Below are positions 52,020 to 60,595 of a DNA stretch of 64,000 nucleotides, one piece after another. The position numbers were made by a program, and so were the translations under genes. The stretch's first letter is position 1. Every line of letters begins with the position of its first letter. The DNA comes from Aliarcobacter sp017996075 (lineage in GTDB: Bacteria; Campylobacterota; Campylobacteria; Campylobacterales; Arcobacteraceae): NCBI RefSeq assembly GCF_051062515.1, contig NZ_JAMXEK010000002.1. One strand, 5' to 3'. A model generated the notes under the pieces. The model made no database searches, was not told where the DNA came from, and saw nothing but the letters and a program-made list of their open reading frames with translations.

Positions 52020-54160
52020 TAATAAAATGCGAATTAGAGCTAAATCAACAAAAAGAGATTTTTGAGTTTAATAAAATTGCTAAACAAGCAAATGGTGCAG
52101 TATTGGCACAAATGGGTAATGCAGTTGTAATAGCTGCGGTTGCTAGTGAGTTTGATAATCCTGTAAGTGAAGATTTTACTCCTCTTACTGTTCAATATAT
52201 TGAAAAAACATATGCTTCTGCAAAACTTCCTGGTGGATTTATCAAAAGAGAGGGAAAACCAAGTGATTTTGAAACTCTAACTTCAAGAGTAATAGATAGA
52301 AGTTTAAGACCACTTTTTCCAAAAGGTTTTGTGTATCCAACAACAATAACTGTAATGGTTGTAAGTGCTGATAAAAATGTAGATTTACAAACATTAGCAT
52401 TAAATGCAGCAAATGCGGCACTTTATACTTCAAATTTACCTATTAAAAAATCTGTTTGTGGTGTAAGAGTTGGAAAAATTGATAATAAACTTGTAATAAA
52501 TCCAACAAAAGATGATTTAGAAAATTCTACTTTAGATTTATATATAGCTGGTTCAAAAGATGAATTGCTTATGATTGAGATGAAAACTATTTCATCTTTA
52601 AATGATTCAAACCACTCTACAAATGAGATGGAAGAACAAACTTTAATAGAAGCGATAGCTTTTGCACAAGAAGCCTTAAAAAAAGCAAATATAGCTTATG
52701 AGACAAATTTTGAGAAAGCTTGTAAAGTAAAGGCTAATGTAGAATTAGTTGAGTTTACAATAGCAAAAGAAGTAATTGATTATATAAGAGATAATTTCTC
52801 AAATGATATAAAAGATGCTATCAAAAAACTAGCAAAAAGTGAAAGAGCTGTTGAGTTAAAAGAGTTAGCAAAAAGTATAGCAAAAAATGATCATTGTGCT
52901 ATAAATGGAATTGAATTTAAAACAATTTTTGAAGCAGTTAATATTGTAAAAAGAGAATTAGTTCGAGCTATGATAGTAAATGAAAAAATAAGAGCAGATG
53001 GAAGAGGTCTTAAGGATGTAAGACCAATAAGTATTGAAACAAACATTTTACCATCAGCACACTCTTCTTGTCTTTTTACTAGAGGTGAAACGCAAGCATT
53101 GGTTGTAGGAACTATTGCTGGAGCAAAAGATGGGCAAATGTATGAAGTTTTAACAGATAAATCAACTTCTATGGAAAATCTTATGGTTCATTATAATTTT
53201 CCTGGATTTAGTGTTGGTGAAGCAAAACCAATTTTTAATGTTGGAAGAAGAGAACTAGGTCATGGAAATCTAGCAAAAAAAGCACTAGAATCTACAATAA
53301 ATAAAAACTTTAAAGATACTTTTAGAATAGTTTCAGAAATTTTAGAATCAAATGGTTCTTCTTCTATGGCGACTGTTTGTGGTGGTTCATTAGCACTTAA
53401 AGCTGCGAATATTCCAGTTTCAGATCTTGTAGCAGGTGTTGCTATGGGAATGGTTGTTGAAGGTGATAAATACTCTGTTTTAACTGATATTATGGGACTT
53501 GAAGATCACGATGGAGATATGGATTTTAAAGTTGCTGGAACTTCAAAAGGTATTACAGCTTTACAAATGGATATAAAACTTGGTGGAATTGAGTTAAATG
53601 TTCTCAAAGAAGCTCTTTTACAAGCTCAAGAGGGTAGATTACATATTTTAAATATTATGGAAGAAGCAAGTACAAATATAGTTTCAAGTCCTGCTTTACC
53701 AAAAATTGAAGAGTTCGAAGTTGATAGTTCTAAAATGATGGTTATTATTGGAAAAGGTGGAGCTACAATTAAAGAGATTATTGAAAAATACTCTGTAAAT
53801 ATAGATTTAGATAGAGATAATGGAATTGTAAAAGTAAGTGGAGAAAACTCTTCTAAAATATCAGAAGCGAGTGATTTTATAAAAGATTTAGTAAATAACT
53901 CAACTTCATATAAAGCACCAGCAAAAATTGACTTTGAAAAACTTTACGGTGTAGATGAAATTGTTTCTGGAAAAGTTGAAAGAATAGTTGATTTTGGTGC
54001 GTTTATTCTTCTTGCAAAAGGTGGAGAAGGTCTTTTACATATATCTAAAATTTCAAAACAAAGAGTAGAAAAAGTAAGTGATATTTTAAGCGTTGGACAA
54101 GAAATAGAGGTAAAAGTTCTAAAAATCCAAAAAGATAAAATAGAACTAGGTTTAAATTAA
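52016..54160 (+). CDS. pnp: polyribonucleotide nucleotidyltransferase (PNPase)
   Basis: PNPase degrades RNA from the 3' end by phosphorolysis. The 714 residues have two RNase PH domains (e.g. 'LPGGFIKREGKPSDFETLTS', 'GSSSMATVCGGSLALKAA'), a KH domain ('VIIGKGGATIKEIIEKY') and an S1 domain ('VERIVDFGAFILLAKGGEGL'). The ATG overlaps the previous stop by 4 bases. Confidence 0.97.
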   Translation: MIIKCELELNQQKEIFEFNKIAKQANGAVLAQMGNAVVIAAVASEFDNPVSEDFTPLTVQYIEKTYASAKLPGGFIKREGKPSDFETLTSRVIDRSLRPLFPKGFVYPTTITVMVVSADKNVDLQTLALNAANAALYTSNLPIKKSVCGVRVGKIDNKLVINPTKDDLENSTLDLYIAGSKDELLMIEMKTISSLNDSNHSTNEMEEQTLIEAIAFAQEALKKANIAYETNFEKACKVKANVELVEFTIAKEVIDYIRDNFSNDIKDAIKKLAKSERAVELKELAKSIAKNDHCAINGIEFKTIFEAVNIVKRELVRAMIVNEKIRADGRGLKDVRPISIETNILPSAHSSCLFTRGETQALVVGTIAGAKDGQMYEVLTDKSTSMENLMVHYNFPGFSVGEAKPIFNVGRRELGHGNLAKKALESTINKNFKDTFRIVSEILESNGSSSMATVCGGSLALKAANIPVSDLVAGVAMGMVVEGDKYSVLTDIMGLEDHDGDMDFKVAGTSKGITALQMDIKLGGIELNVLKEALLQAQEGRLHILNIMEEASTNIVSSPALPKIEEFEVDSSKMMVIIGKGGATIKEIIEKYSVNIDLDRDNGIVKVSGENSSKISEASDFIKDLVNNSTSYKAPAKIDFEKLYGVDEIVSGKVERIVDFGAFILLAKGGEGLLHISKISKQRVEKVSDILSVGQEIEVKVLKIQKDKIELGLN

Positions 54161-54178
54161 TATTAATTAATTTTGTGT

Positions 54179-54184
54179 TACGAT
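54179..54184 (+). promoter_or_regulatory. possible extended -10 for the che operon
   Basis: TACGAT preceded by TG at 54176-54177 resembles an extended -10 (TGnTACGAT), about 40 bases before cheY. The match is imperfect. AAGGGG precedes the cheY ATG. Confidence 0.3.
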
Positions 54185-54224
54185 GGGAAAAATTTTAAAA
54201 TGAATAAAATCAAGGGGCTCATAT

Positions 54225-54593
54225 ATGGCTAAACTTTTAATAGTAGATGATTCTACAATGCTCAGAGACATGTTAAACTATGCTTTAAATGAGGGTGGTT
54301 ACACAGATGTTGTTGAAGCAGTTGATGGAGTAGATGGTCTAGTTAAGGCAAAAAATACAAATTTTGATTTAATTATTACAGATGTTAATATGCCAAATAT
54401 GGATGGTTTAACCTTAATTGGTGAACTTAGAAAAATTCCTCAATATTTAAAAACACCAATTTTAGTTTTAACAACTGAAAGAAGTGATGAGATGAAAGCT
54501 AAAGGTAAATTTGCAGGAGCTACTGGTTGGATTGTTAAACCTTTTGTTCCAGATCAGCTTTTAAAAGCTGTAAATATAGTGCTAAGTAGATAA
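54225..54593 (+). CDS. cheY: chemotaxis response regulator CheY
   Basis: A 122-residue single receiver domain with D8 and D9, the phospho-acceptor D53 in 'ITDVNMPNMDG' and the conserved lysine in 'GWIVKPF'. Phospho-CheY sets the flagellar motor's turning. First gene of the che operon, 23 bases before cheA. Confidence 0.95.
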   Translation: MAKLLIVDDSTMLRDMLNYALNEGGYTDVVEAVDGVDGLVKAKNTNFDLIITDVNMPNMDGLTLIGELRKIPQYLKTPILVLTTERSDEMKAKGKFAGATGWIVKPFVPDQLLKAVNIVLSR

Positions 54594-54616
54594 ATCAAAA
54601 AGGGGAGACTTAAATT

Positions 54617-56692
54617 ATGTCATTTGATATTTCAAAATATAGAGAAATGTTTTTAGAGGAAGCAGCAGAGCTTTTTGAGTCAGCTGATAATGTTTTGTTA
54701 GCTGCTGAAAACAATGGAAGTTTAACAGATGATGAAATGGGACAACTTTTCCGTGATGTTCATACTCTAAAAGGTAGTGGTGCTTCTGTTGAATTAGCTT
54801 TTTTTGCCGAATTTACACATGATGTTGAAAACTTAATGGATAAACTAAGAAGCCATAAAATCGAGTATCAACCAGAGATGGCAGAAACCCTAATAGATGG
54901 GCTTGATGTAATGAAAGAAATTTTAGAATTAGAAGTATCAAATCAAATTACTAGAGAAAAATTTCAAAACTTAACAACTGCTTTACTAGAAGAGATTAGA
55001 GCATATTCAAATGGTGCCGTTGCGGCTAAACCAGTTGAAACAAAACAAGAACCAGTTCCTCAAGATATAAAAAAAGAAGAAACAAATAATACAATTTCTA
55101 ATGAAAAAGAACACTTTGGTTTCTTTAATGATGATTTAAACAGCCAAAGAGATAGAAAAGATATGCCTTTTGGTATTTTTGAAGATGATGATATTGATGA
55201 TAAAAATATTGGTTTTTATGATGATGAACTTGAAAATATATCAAATAATACAGATGCTAATAAATTTAAAATTGATGAAAATAAAGAAAATTTTGGATTT
55301 TTTGATGGTATGGAAAAAATTTCACCAAATTCTGTTATGGAGACAAATAATATTGAGCTTGAATCTTCAAATGAAAACAAAGCCGTAATCAATAATAAGG
55401 AAGAAGTAGCACCTGTAATGGTTTCAAGAAGAGTTAAAGAAAGCAGTGATGACGGTGAGAAAAAATCTATATCAAATAATAATAATAGTATCAGAGTTAA
55501 TCTTGATAAAATTGATTTATTAATGAATAATGTTGGAGATTTAGTTATTACAAATGCTATGCTTACACAATTTTCATCAACTATTGAAGAGACTAAAACT
55601 AGAGGTTCGGTTTTAGAAAGACTAGAGCTTCTTGAAAGACATATTAGAGATATGCAAGATAGTATTATGAGTATTAGAATGGTTCCTATGGATTCTATTT
55701 ATTCAAAATTCCCAAAAGTTGTGAGAGATATTTCTAAAAAACTTGGTAAAAAAGTTGAATTTAAACATTATGGAGATAATGTTGAAATTGATAAAGCAAT
55801 GATTGAAGGATTAACAGATCCTTTAATGCATATTATTAGAAACTCTTTAGACCATGGTATTGAAATGCCTGAAGATAGAGTAAAGTCTGGAAAGAGTGAT
55901 ACTGGAACTATTAGTATTTCAGCAGAGCAAGCAAATGGTCAAATGATAATTACAATCGAAGATGATGGAAAAGGTGTTGACAGTGAAAAAGTTGCTCAAA
56001 AAGCACTAGAAAAAGGACAAATTGATGAAAATCAATTTGCAAGTATGTCTCACAATGATAAGGCTCTTCTAATTTTTGGGGCAGGACTTTCAACAGCTGA
56101 TCAAATAACTGATATTTCAGGTCGTGGTGTTGGAATGGATGTTGTAAAAACAAATATTCATAAATTAGGTGGAATAATTAAGCTTGATACAGAATTAGGA
56201 AAAGGTACAGTTATTACAATTATGCTTCCTTTAACTCTTGCAATTCTTGATGGTCTTGATATAAGAGTTGGAGATCAAAAATATATTTTACCTCTTAGTT
56301 CTATTGTTGAATCACTTCAGCCAACAGCTAATATGATTAAAAAAATTGGTGATGGAACTCAAGATTTATTAATGTTAAGAGAAGAGTTTATCCCTGTAGT
56401 TAAACTTCATCAACTATTTGGTCTTAAAAAAAGTTTTGAAAAACTTGAAGATGGTATGCTAATAGTTGTAAAATCAGGAAATACAAAAGTTGCACTATCT
56501 ATTGATGAGTTTTTAAATCAACACCAAGTTGTTGTTAAACCTCTTGATAAAAACTTTAGAAGCGTTCAAGGAATTGGTGCTGCTACGGTTAGAGGAGATG
56601 GAAGTATCGGACTTATTCTGGATGTTTTAGGAATAATAGATGCTCAAATTAAAATAGAAAAAGATATGAATGCAGCTAAAAGAGCTTCTTAA
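54617..56692 (+). CDS. cheA: chemotaxis histidine kinase CheA
   Basis: The 691 residues have an N-terminal Hpt domain with H49 in 'VHTLKGSG', a long acidic linker (about 130-280), the dimerisation helix pair ('IDLLMNNVGDLVITNA'), the HATPase ('HIIRNSLDHGIE', 'SGRGVGMDVV') and a C-terminal CheW-like domain. Unlike the CheA of many Campylobacterota, there is no C-terminal receiver. The linker repeats short motifs FGFFND (167), FGIFED (185), IGFYDD (198) and FGFFDG (226), where other CheAs have a P2 CheY-binding domain. AGGGGAGA precedes the ATG. Confidence 0.95.
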   Translation: MSFDISKYREMFLEEAAELFESADNVLLAAENNGSLTDDEMGQLFRDVHTLKGSGASVELAFFAEFTHDVENLMDKLRSHKIEYQPEMAETLIDGLDVMKEILELEVSNQITREKFQNLTTALLEEIRAYSNGAVAAKPVETKQEPVPQDIKKEETNNTISNEKEHFGFFNDDLNSQRDRKDMPFGIFEDDDIDDKNIGFYDDELENISNNTDANKFKIDENKENFGFFDGMEKISPNSVMETNNIELESSNENKAVINNKEEVAPVMVSRRVKESSDDGEKKSISNNNNSIRVNLDKIDLLMNNVGDLVITNAMLTQFSSTIEETKTRGSVLERLELLERHIRDMQDSIMSIRMVPMDSIYSKFPKVVRDISKKLGKKVEFKHYGDNVEIDKAMIEGLTDPLMHIIRNSLDHGIEMPEDRVKSGKSDTGTISISAEQANGQMIITIEDDGKGVDSEKVAQKALEKGQIDENQFASMSHNDKALLIFGAGLSTADQITDISGRGVGMDVVKTNIHKLGGIIKLDTELGKGTVITIMLPLTLAILDGLDIRVGDQKYILPLSSIVESLQPTANMIKKIGDGTQDLLMLREEFIPVVKLHQLFGLKKSFEKLEDGMLIVVKSGNTKVALSIDEFLNQHQVVVKPLDKNFRSVQGIGAATVRGDGSIGLILDVLGIIDAQIKIEKDMNAAKRAS

Positions 56693-56701
56693 GAAATAAA
56701 T

Positions 56702-57547
56702 ATGGCATATACAACACAAGATGTACATGAAAAAATAAAAAAACTTCTTTATTCTCTAACAGGAATTACTCTTACAGAGAATAAAGATATTATGATTTCA
56801 AATAGAATAGACAAACTAAAAAGAAATTGTAATAACTATGGCGATATTATGGAACTTTTGGATTCTGTTGAAAAAGGACAAAATGTTACAGAATTCATAA
56901 ATACTTTTACTACAAATAAAACTCATTTTTTTAGAGAAGAGTTTCATTTTGAAGATTTAAGAGATAGAGTTATTCCAAATTTTTCAAACAATAAAGAGAA
57001 TATATCGATTTGGTGTTCTGCGTCTTCAACTGGAGAAGAACCTTATTCTATTGCTATGACCGTATCAGAAGCAAATGAAGCACTTTCTTCAAATATTAGA
57101 GCAAATATAATAGCAACAGATATTGATACTAATGTTTTACAATATGCAGCTGATGGAATTTATAGATATTCTAAATCTTCAAAAGAGTTTCCATCTTGGA
57201 TTAAACCTCAAAATTATTTCAAAAGAAGAATACAAAAAAATTTATCAGGTGAAGAAGTTTTAATAAAAGTAAATGATGAGTTGAAAAAAATGATAACTTT
57301 TCATATAATGAATTTAAGCAACTCTAGTTACCCTTTTTCAACTCATCAATTTGATGTAATCTTTTGTAGAAATGTTTTAATATATTTTTCAGTAGAAGAT
57401 CAAAATAGTATTTTAATAAAATTGTTTAAACATCTAAAAATTGGTGGGACTTTATACCTAGGACACTCGGAAAATCCCCAAGATTTGATACACTATGTAA
57501 AAAGAGTAGGACAAAATATTTTTGTTAAAGAGAAAGATTTAGCATGA
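56702..57547 (+). CDS. cheR: chemotaxis protein methyltransferase CheR
   Basis: A 281-residue CheR: an N-terminal helical domain and a SAM domain with 'SIWCSASSTGEEPYSIAM' and 'VIFCRNVLIYFS'. It methylates glutamates of chemoreceptors. It overlaps cheD by 4 bases. Confidence 0.95.
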   Translation: MAYTTQDVHEKIKKLLYSLTGITLTENKDIMISNRIDKLKRNCNNYGDIMELLDSVEKGQNVTEFINTFTTNKTHFFREEFHFEDLRDRVIPNFSNNKENISIWCSASSTGEEPYSIAMTVSEANEALSSNIRANIIATDIDTNVLQYAADGIYRYSKSSKEFPSWIKPQNYFKRRIQKNLSGEEVLIKVNDELKKMITFHIMNLSNSSYPFSTHQFDVIFCRNVLIYFSVEDQNSILIKLFKHLKIGGTLYLGHSENPQDLIHYVKRVGQNIFVKEKDLA

Positions 57548-58218
57548 TTACTATTGGTAGAAAAGATGGTAATATAGAAAAACTATCTTTAACAAAAATA
57601 ACACAAAAAACAAAAGGCTTTCCTACTCATACAGTTATTGGTGGTGAGTTTGCAGTAGCTCCTGATAGCGATGATATTGCTTTGAAAACTCTTTTGGGTT
57701 CTTGTGTTGCTTTAATGTTTTATGATAGAAAAAAGAAGATAAAAGCTATGAATCACTTTTTATTACCTAGCACGAGTGATAATTCAAATGATATGAAATA
57801 TGGACTTTATTCAGTTGAGGCTATGTTAAATGAGATGTATAAACAGGGTTGTTCAAAATCTGATATTGTTGCTAAAATATCAGGTGGTGCTGATATTATG
57901 AATTTAAATCTAAAAAACTCAATAGGTTCAAGAAATGTTGAATTTGCTAAAGAGTTTTGTCAAAAAGAGGGTTTTAGGGTAATCTCCGAGCATGTAAGAG
58001 GAGAGCATGGAAGATTAATACTTCTTGCTGATAACTTTGAAACTTTTATTAAAGTTACTCAAAAAAGTGAAACAGATAGTAAAATCCTATCTAATGAGAA
58101 ATCATTACAAATTGAAATCTCTAAAGCACCAGTTATTAAAGAGTATACAGGTGCAGTTGAACTATTTGGTGCAAATAAGAAAAAAATTGAAGAAACTATG
58201 GAAATTGAACTTTTTTAA
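57544..58218 (+). CDS. cheD: chemoreceptor glutamine deamidase CheD
   Basis: A 224-residue CheD with the catalytic cysteine C54 in 'LLGSCVALMFYD' and histidine H71 in 'MNHFLLP', plus 'KISGGADIM'. CheD deamidates receptor glutamines. The usual family length is about 160; here there is a C-terminal extension after about residue 180 that I do not recognise. No cheC is nearby. Confidence 0.93.
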   Translation: MITIGRKDGNIEKLSLTKITQKTKGFPTHTVIGGEFAVAPDSDDIALKTLLGSCVALMFYDRKKKIKAMNHFLLPSTSDNSNDMKYGLYSVEAMLNEMYKQGCSKSDIVAKISGGADIMNLNLKNSIGSRNVEFAKEFCQKEGFRVISEHVRGEHGRLILLADNFETFIKVTQKSETDSKILSNEKSLQIEISKAPVIKEYTGAVELFGANKKKIEETMEIELF

Positions 58219-58238
58219 AAAATATTTTAGGATAAAAA

Positions 58239-59312
58239 ATGTATACGGTATTAATAATTGACGATTCTGCTTCTATGAGGCGAATTTTAAAAGATATGAT
58301 AAATGCTATAGATGAATTTGAAGTAGTTGCCGTTGCAAATGATGCGTACGAAGCTAGAGAAAAAATCAAGGAGTATGAACCTGATTTAGTTACTATTGAT
58401 ATAAATATGCCAAAAATGGATGGAGTTACATTTTTAAGAAATTTAATGAGGCTTCACTCTATGCCAGCAGTTGTAATTTCAGGAGAAAGTGTAAGAGGAA
58501 GTGATATTTTTGATGATGGTGCTGTTGGATTTATTCCTAAGCCAAACTCAGGCGAAAGCATGGCATCTTTTGAATCAAGAATAAAAGATACACTTTTAAG
58601 CCTCACTTTTTTACTAAAAAGATATACATTAAAAAAACCAGCTCCTTTAAAAAAAGATTATAAACCAACACCAACGCCTGATTATAAAGTTCATCCAGAT
58701 GAAGTCATTCCTTTAAGAGCTGCAAAATTTGGAGGACAAAAAGTAATAGCTATTGGTTCATCAACAGGTGGGGTTGAGAGTTTATTAAAAGTATTTAGTA
58801 AATTACCTTCAGATTTACCACCAATTGTAATGACACAACATATTCCATATGGATTTTCAAGCTCTTTTGCTTTAAGATTAAATGATCATTCAGCTGTTGA
58901 AGTTTGTGAGGCAAAAGATGGACAGATACTAGAATTTGGACATGCTTATTTGGCACCAGGGAATATGCATTTAACTATTGAAAAAATAGGCAATGAGTTA
59001 AGAACAAGGCTTCTTGATACAAAAAAAGTAAGTCAACATAAACCAAGTGTTGATGTATTGTTTAGATCTGTAAACAATAGCGTAGGGGGAAGCGCTATGG
59101 CTGTTATGATGACAGGCATGGGAGATGATGGAACAATTGCAATGAAAGAGCTTTTTGATAATGGTGCATATACTATTGCACAAAATGAAGCTACTTGTGT
59201 TGTTTTTGGAATGCCTATGAAAGCAATACAAGCAGGAGCCGTAAAAGATATAGTTCCTTTAGATGAAATTGCTGATTATATAGTATCTTTTTCAAAAGGA
59301 AAAGTTAGATAA
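58239..59312 (+). CDS. cheB: chemotaxis methylesterase CheB
   Basis: The 357 residues join a receiver domain (D54 in 'TIDINMPKMDG') to a methylesterase domain with the catalytic serine in 'AIGSSTGGVESL', histidine in 'VMTQHIPYGFS' and aspartate in 'MTGMGDDG'. It removes methyl groups from receptors. It is the last gene of the che operon, before a strong stem. Confidence 0.95.
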   Translation: MYTVLIIDDSASMRRILKDMINAIDEFEVVAVANDAYEAREKIKEYEPDLVTIDINMPKMDGVTFLRNLMRLHSMPAVVISGESVRGSDIFDDGAVGFIPKPNSGESMASFESRIKDTLLSLTFLLKRYTLKKPAPLKKDYKPTPTPDYKVHPDEVIPLRAAKFGGQKVIAIGSSTGGVESLLKVFSKLPSDLPPIVMTQHIPYGFSSSFALRLNDHSAVEVCEAKDGQILEFGHAYLAPGNMHLTIEKIGNELRTRLLDTKKVSQHKPSVDVLFRSVNNSVGGSAMAVMMTGMGDDGTIAMKELFDNGAYTIAQNEATCVVFGMPMKAIQAGAVKDIVPLDEIADYIVSFSKGKVR

Positions 59313-59320
59313 TAAATTGT

Positions 59321-59362
59321 TTAAGAATAGAATATTAACTTTAATAGATATTCTGTTCTTAA
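59321..59362 (+). terminator. terminator of the che operon
   Basis: A 15-bp stem with one G-U pair (59321-59335 with 59348-59362, loop of 12) lies 9 bases after the cheB stop. It is AT-rich and lacks a long T tail. Confidence 0.6.
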
Positions 59363-59376
59363 TAAATATAATATAT

Positions 59377-59407
59377 TTAGTATTGAAAACTATAATTTTC
59401 AAACTAA
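59377..59407. other. dif-like (difH) chromosome dimer resolution site
   Basis: The site has arms TTAGTATTGAAAA (59377-59389) and TTTTCAAACTAA (59396-59407), near-perfect inverted repeats (one extra base) around the 6-base centre CTATAA. The GAAAA-centre-TTTTC layout of difH, the single-recombinase dif of Campylobacterota, is what I recall. It lies 61 bases upstream of the xerH start, as is usual for XerH systems. Its place marks the replication terminus zone. Confidence 0.78.
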
Positions 59408-59425
59408 TAATAATATATTTTTTGT

Positions 59426-59431
59426 TATACT
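59426..59431 (+). promoter_or_regulatory. extended -10 promoter of xerH
   Basis: TATACT with TG two bases before (TGTTATACT) lies 37 bases before the xerH ATG. Its -35 region would almost touch the dif-like site at 59377-59407. Confidence 0.5.
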
Positions 59432-59467
59432 CTCTTATACAAAATAATAGAAATATTTAGAGGTCAC

Positions 59468-60520
59468 ATGAGATATGATTTAGATTTTAAAAACGGTTTT
59501 AAAGATAGTATGCTTTTTTGGATAGAGAGATTTATAAGATATAAATTAACAAGCCTATCAAATAGACAAGTTTCAAATAAAGATAAACTAGCTTTTATTA
59601 TTCAAAGTTTAGTAAAAGGTACAAAATCAATTGAAGAGCTTGATATTTTAGTAAAAGAAGCTAGAAATATTGGATTAAATGGAATAAATACATATTTTAA
59701 TCCTCTTTTAAAGCTATATAACTATACAAACAATTTAGGCTTAGCTTCACTTAAAGAGATTGATGAAGAGTTATTAAGTGATTTTTTAGCTAGCGAAACT
59801 AGTTCGCTATCAGATGCTAGTAAAAAAAACCATCGTATCGCCCTACTATCTTTGTTTTCGTATATTGATAAACAAAATGAAAATGAAGATGGAAGCTCAT
59901 ATTTATTTAAAATAGAGTTAAAAAATTGGGGTGGATTAAGTGGAAAAAGTGGTTCAAAACTCCCCTCTTTTATGAATAAAGATGAGATTGATAGATTTTT
60001 ATCTGCTATTAATAATTTTGAATTTTCAGATAATACAGCTTATAGAAATAGACTTATTATAAAAATAATAATATATACAGGAATTAGAGTTAGTGAGATG
60101 TTAAATCTCAAATTAAAGGATATTTTTAATGAAAAAGATGTTTATATGCTTCAAATTCGTGGAAAAGGAAATAAACCAAGAGTTGTAATGATTAAAAAAG
60201 ATATTATTGAACATGAATTACAAAATTGGCTAACTCAAAGAGTTTGCAATAGTGATATTTTAGTTTGTAATCAAAAAGGTGAACGATTAACTCAAGCTTA
60301 TGTTAGTCGTATTGTTGAAACTATTTTAGCAAGTGCTGGTATTAGAAAAGAGAAAAATGGAGCACATATGTTAAGACACTCTTTTGCAACTTTACTTTAC
60401 TCAAAACATCATGATTTAATACTTGTTCAAGAAGCTTTGGGACATGCAGACATAAATACAAGCAGAATTTATACTCACTTTGATAAAGAGAGATTAAGAA
60501 AGACTACAGATATTTTTTAA
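59468..60520 (+). CDS. xerH: tyrosine recombinase XerH
   Basis: A 350-residue Xer recombinase with all catalytic residues: R207 in 'TGIRVSEML', K234 in the beta-hairpin, H300 and R303 in 'HMLRHSFA', H326 in 'LGHADI' and Y335 in 'SRIYTHF'. It is longer than XerC/XerD (about 300), as is typical of XerH, which alone resolves chromosome dimers at difH with FtsK. AGAGGTC precedes the ATG. Confidence 0.93.
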   Translation: MRYDLDFKNGFKDSMLFWIERFIRYKLTSLSNRQVSNKDKLAFIIQSLVKGTKSIEELDILVKEARNIGLNGINTYFNPLLKLYNYTNNLGLASLKEIDEELLSDFLASETSSLSDASKKNHRIALLSLFSYIDKQNENEDGSSYLFKIELKNWGGLSGKSGSKLPSFMNKDEIDRFLSAINNFEFSDNTAYRNRLIIKIIIYTGIRVSEMLNLKLKDIFNEKDVYMLQIRGKGNKPRVVMIKKDIIEHELQNWLTQRVCNSDILVCNQKGERLTQAYVSRIVETILASAGIRKEKNGAHMLRHSFATLLYSKHHDLILVQEALGHADINTSRIYTHFDKERLRKTTDIF

Positions 60521-60526
60521 CTTAAT

Positions 60527-60556
60527 ATTGTTTTATCAATAATTGGATAAAATAAT
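60527..60556. repeat. inverted repeat between xerH and dnaJ
   Basis: ATTGTTTTATC (60527-60537) and GATAAAATAAT (60546-60556) form an 11-bp dyad with one mismatch and an 8-base spacer, just after the xerH stop and 40 bases before dnaJ. It may be a weak terminator or an operator. It is neither CIRCE nor HAIR. Confidence 0.35.
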
Positions 60557-60595
60557 AACTTTATTATAAAATTAACAAATTTTTGGAGATTAAAA

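Noticed and set aside
55170..55388. 72-codon plus-strand ORF inside cheA
   Set aside because: It is an out-of-frame reading of the repetitive Asp/Asn-rich linker, with low-complexity Met/Leu/Ile content.
58025..58261. 78-codon ORF across the cheD end
   Set aside because: Lysine/leucine-rich shadow frame of cheD and the short gap; no plausible start or homology.
60527..60556. CIRCE or HAIR heat-shock operator before dnaJ
   Set aside because: The arms do not match TTAGCACTC/GAGTGCTAA or CTTGAGT/ACTCAAG.
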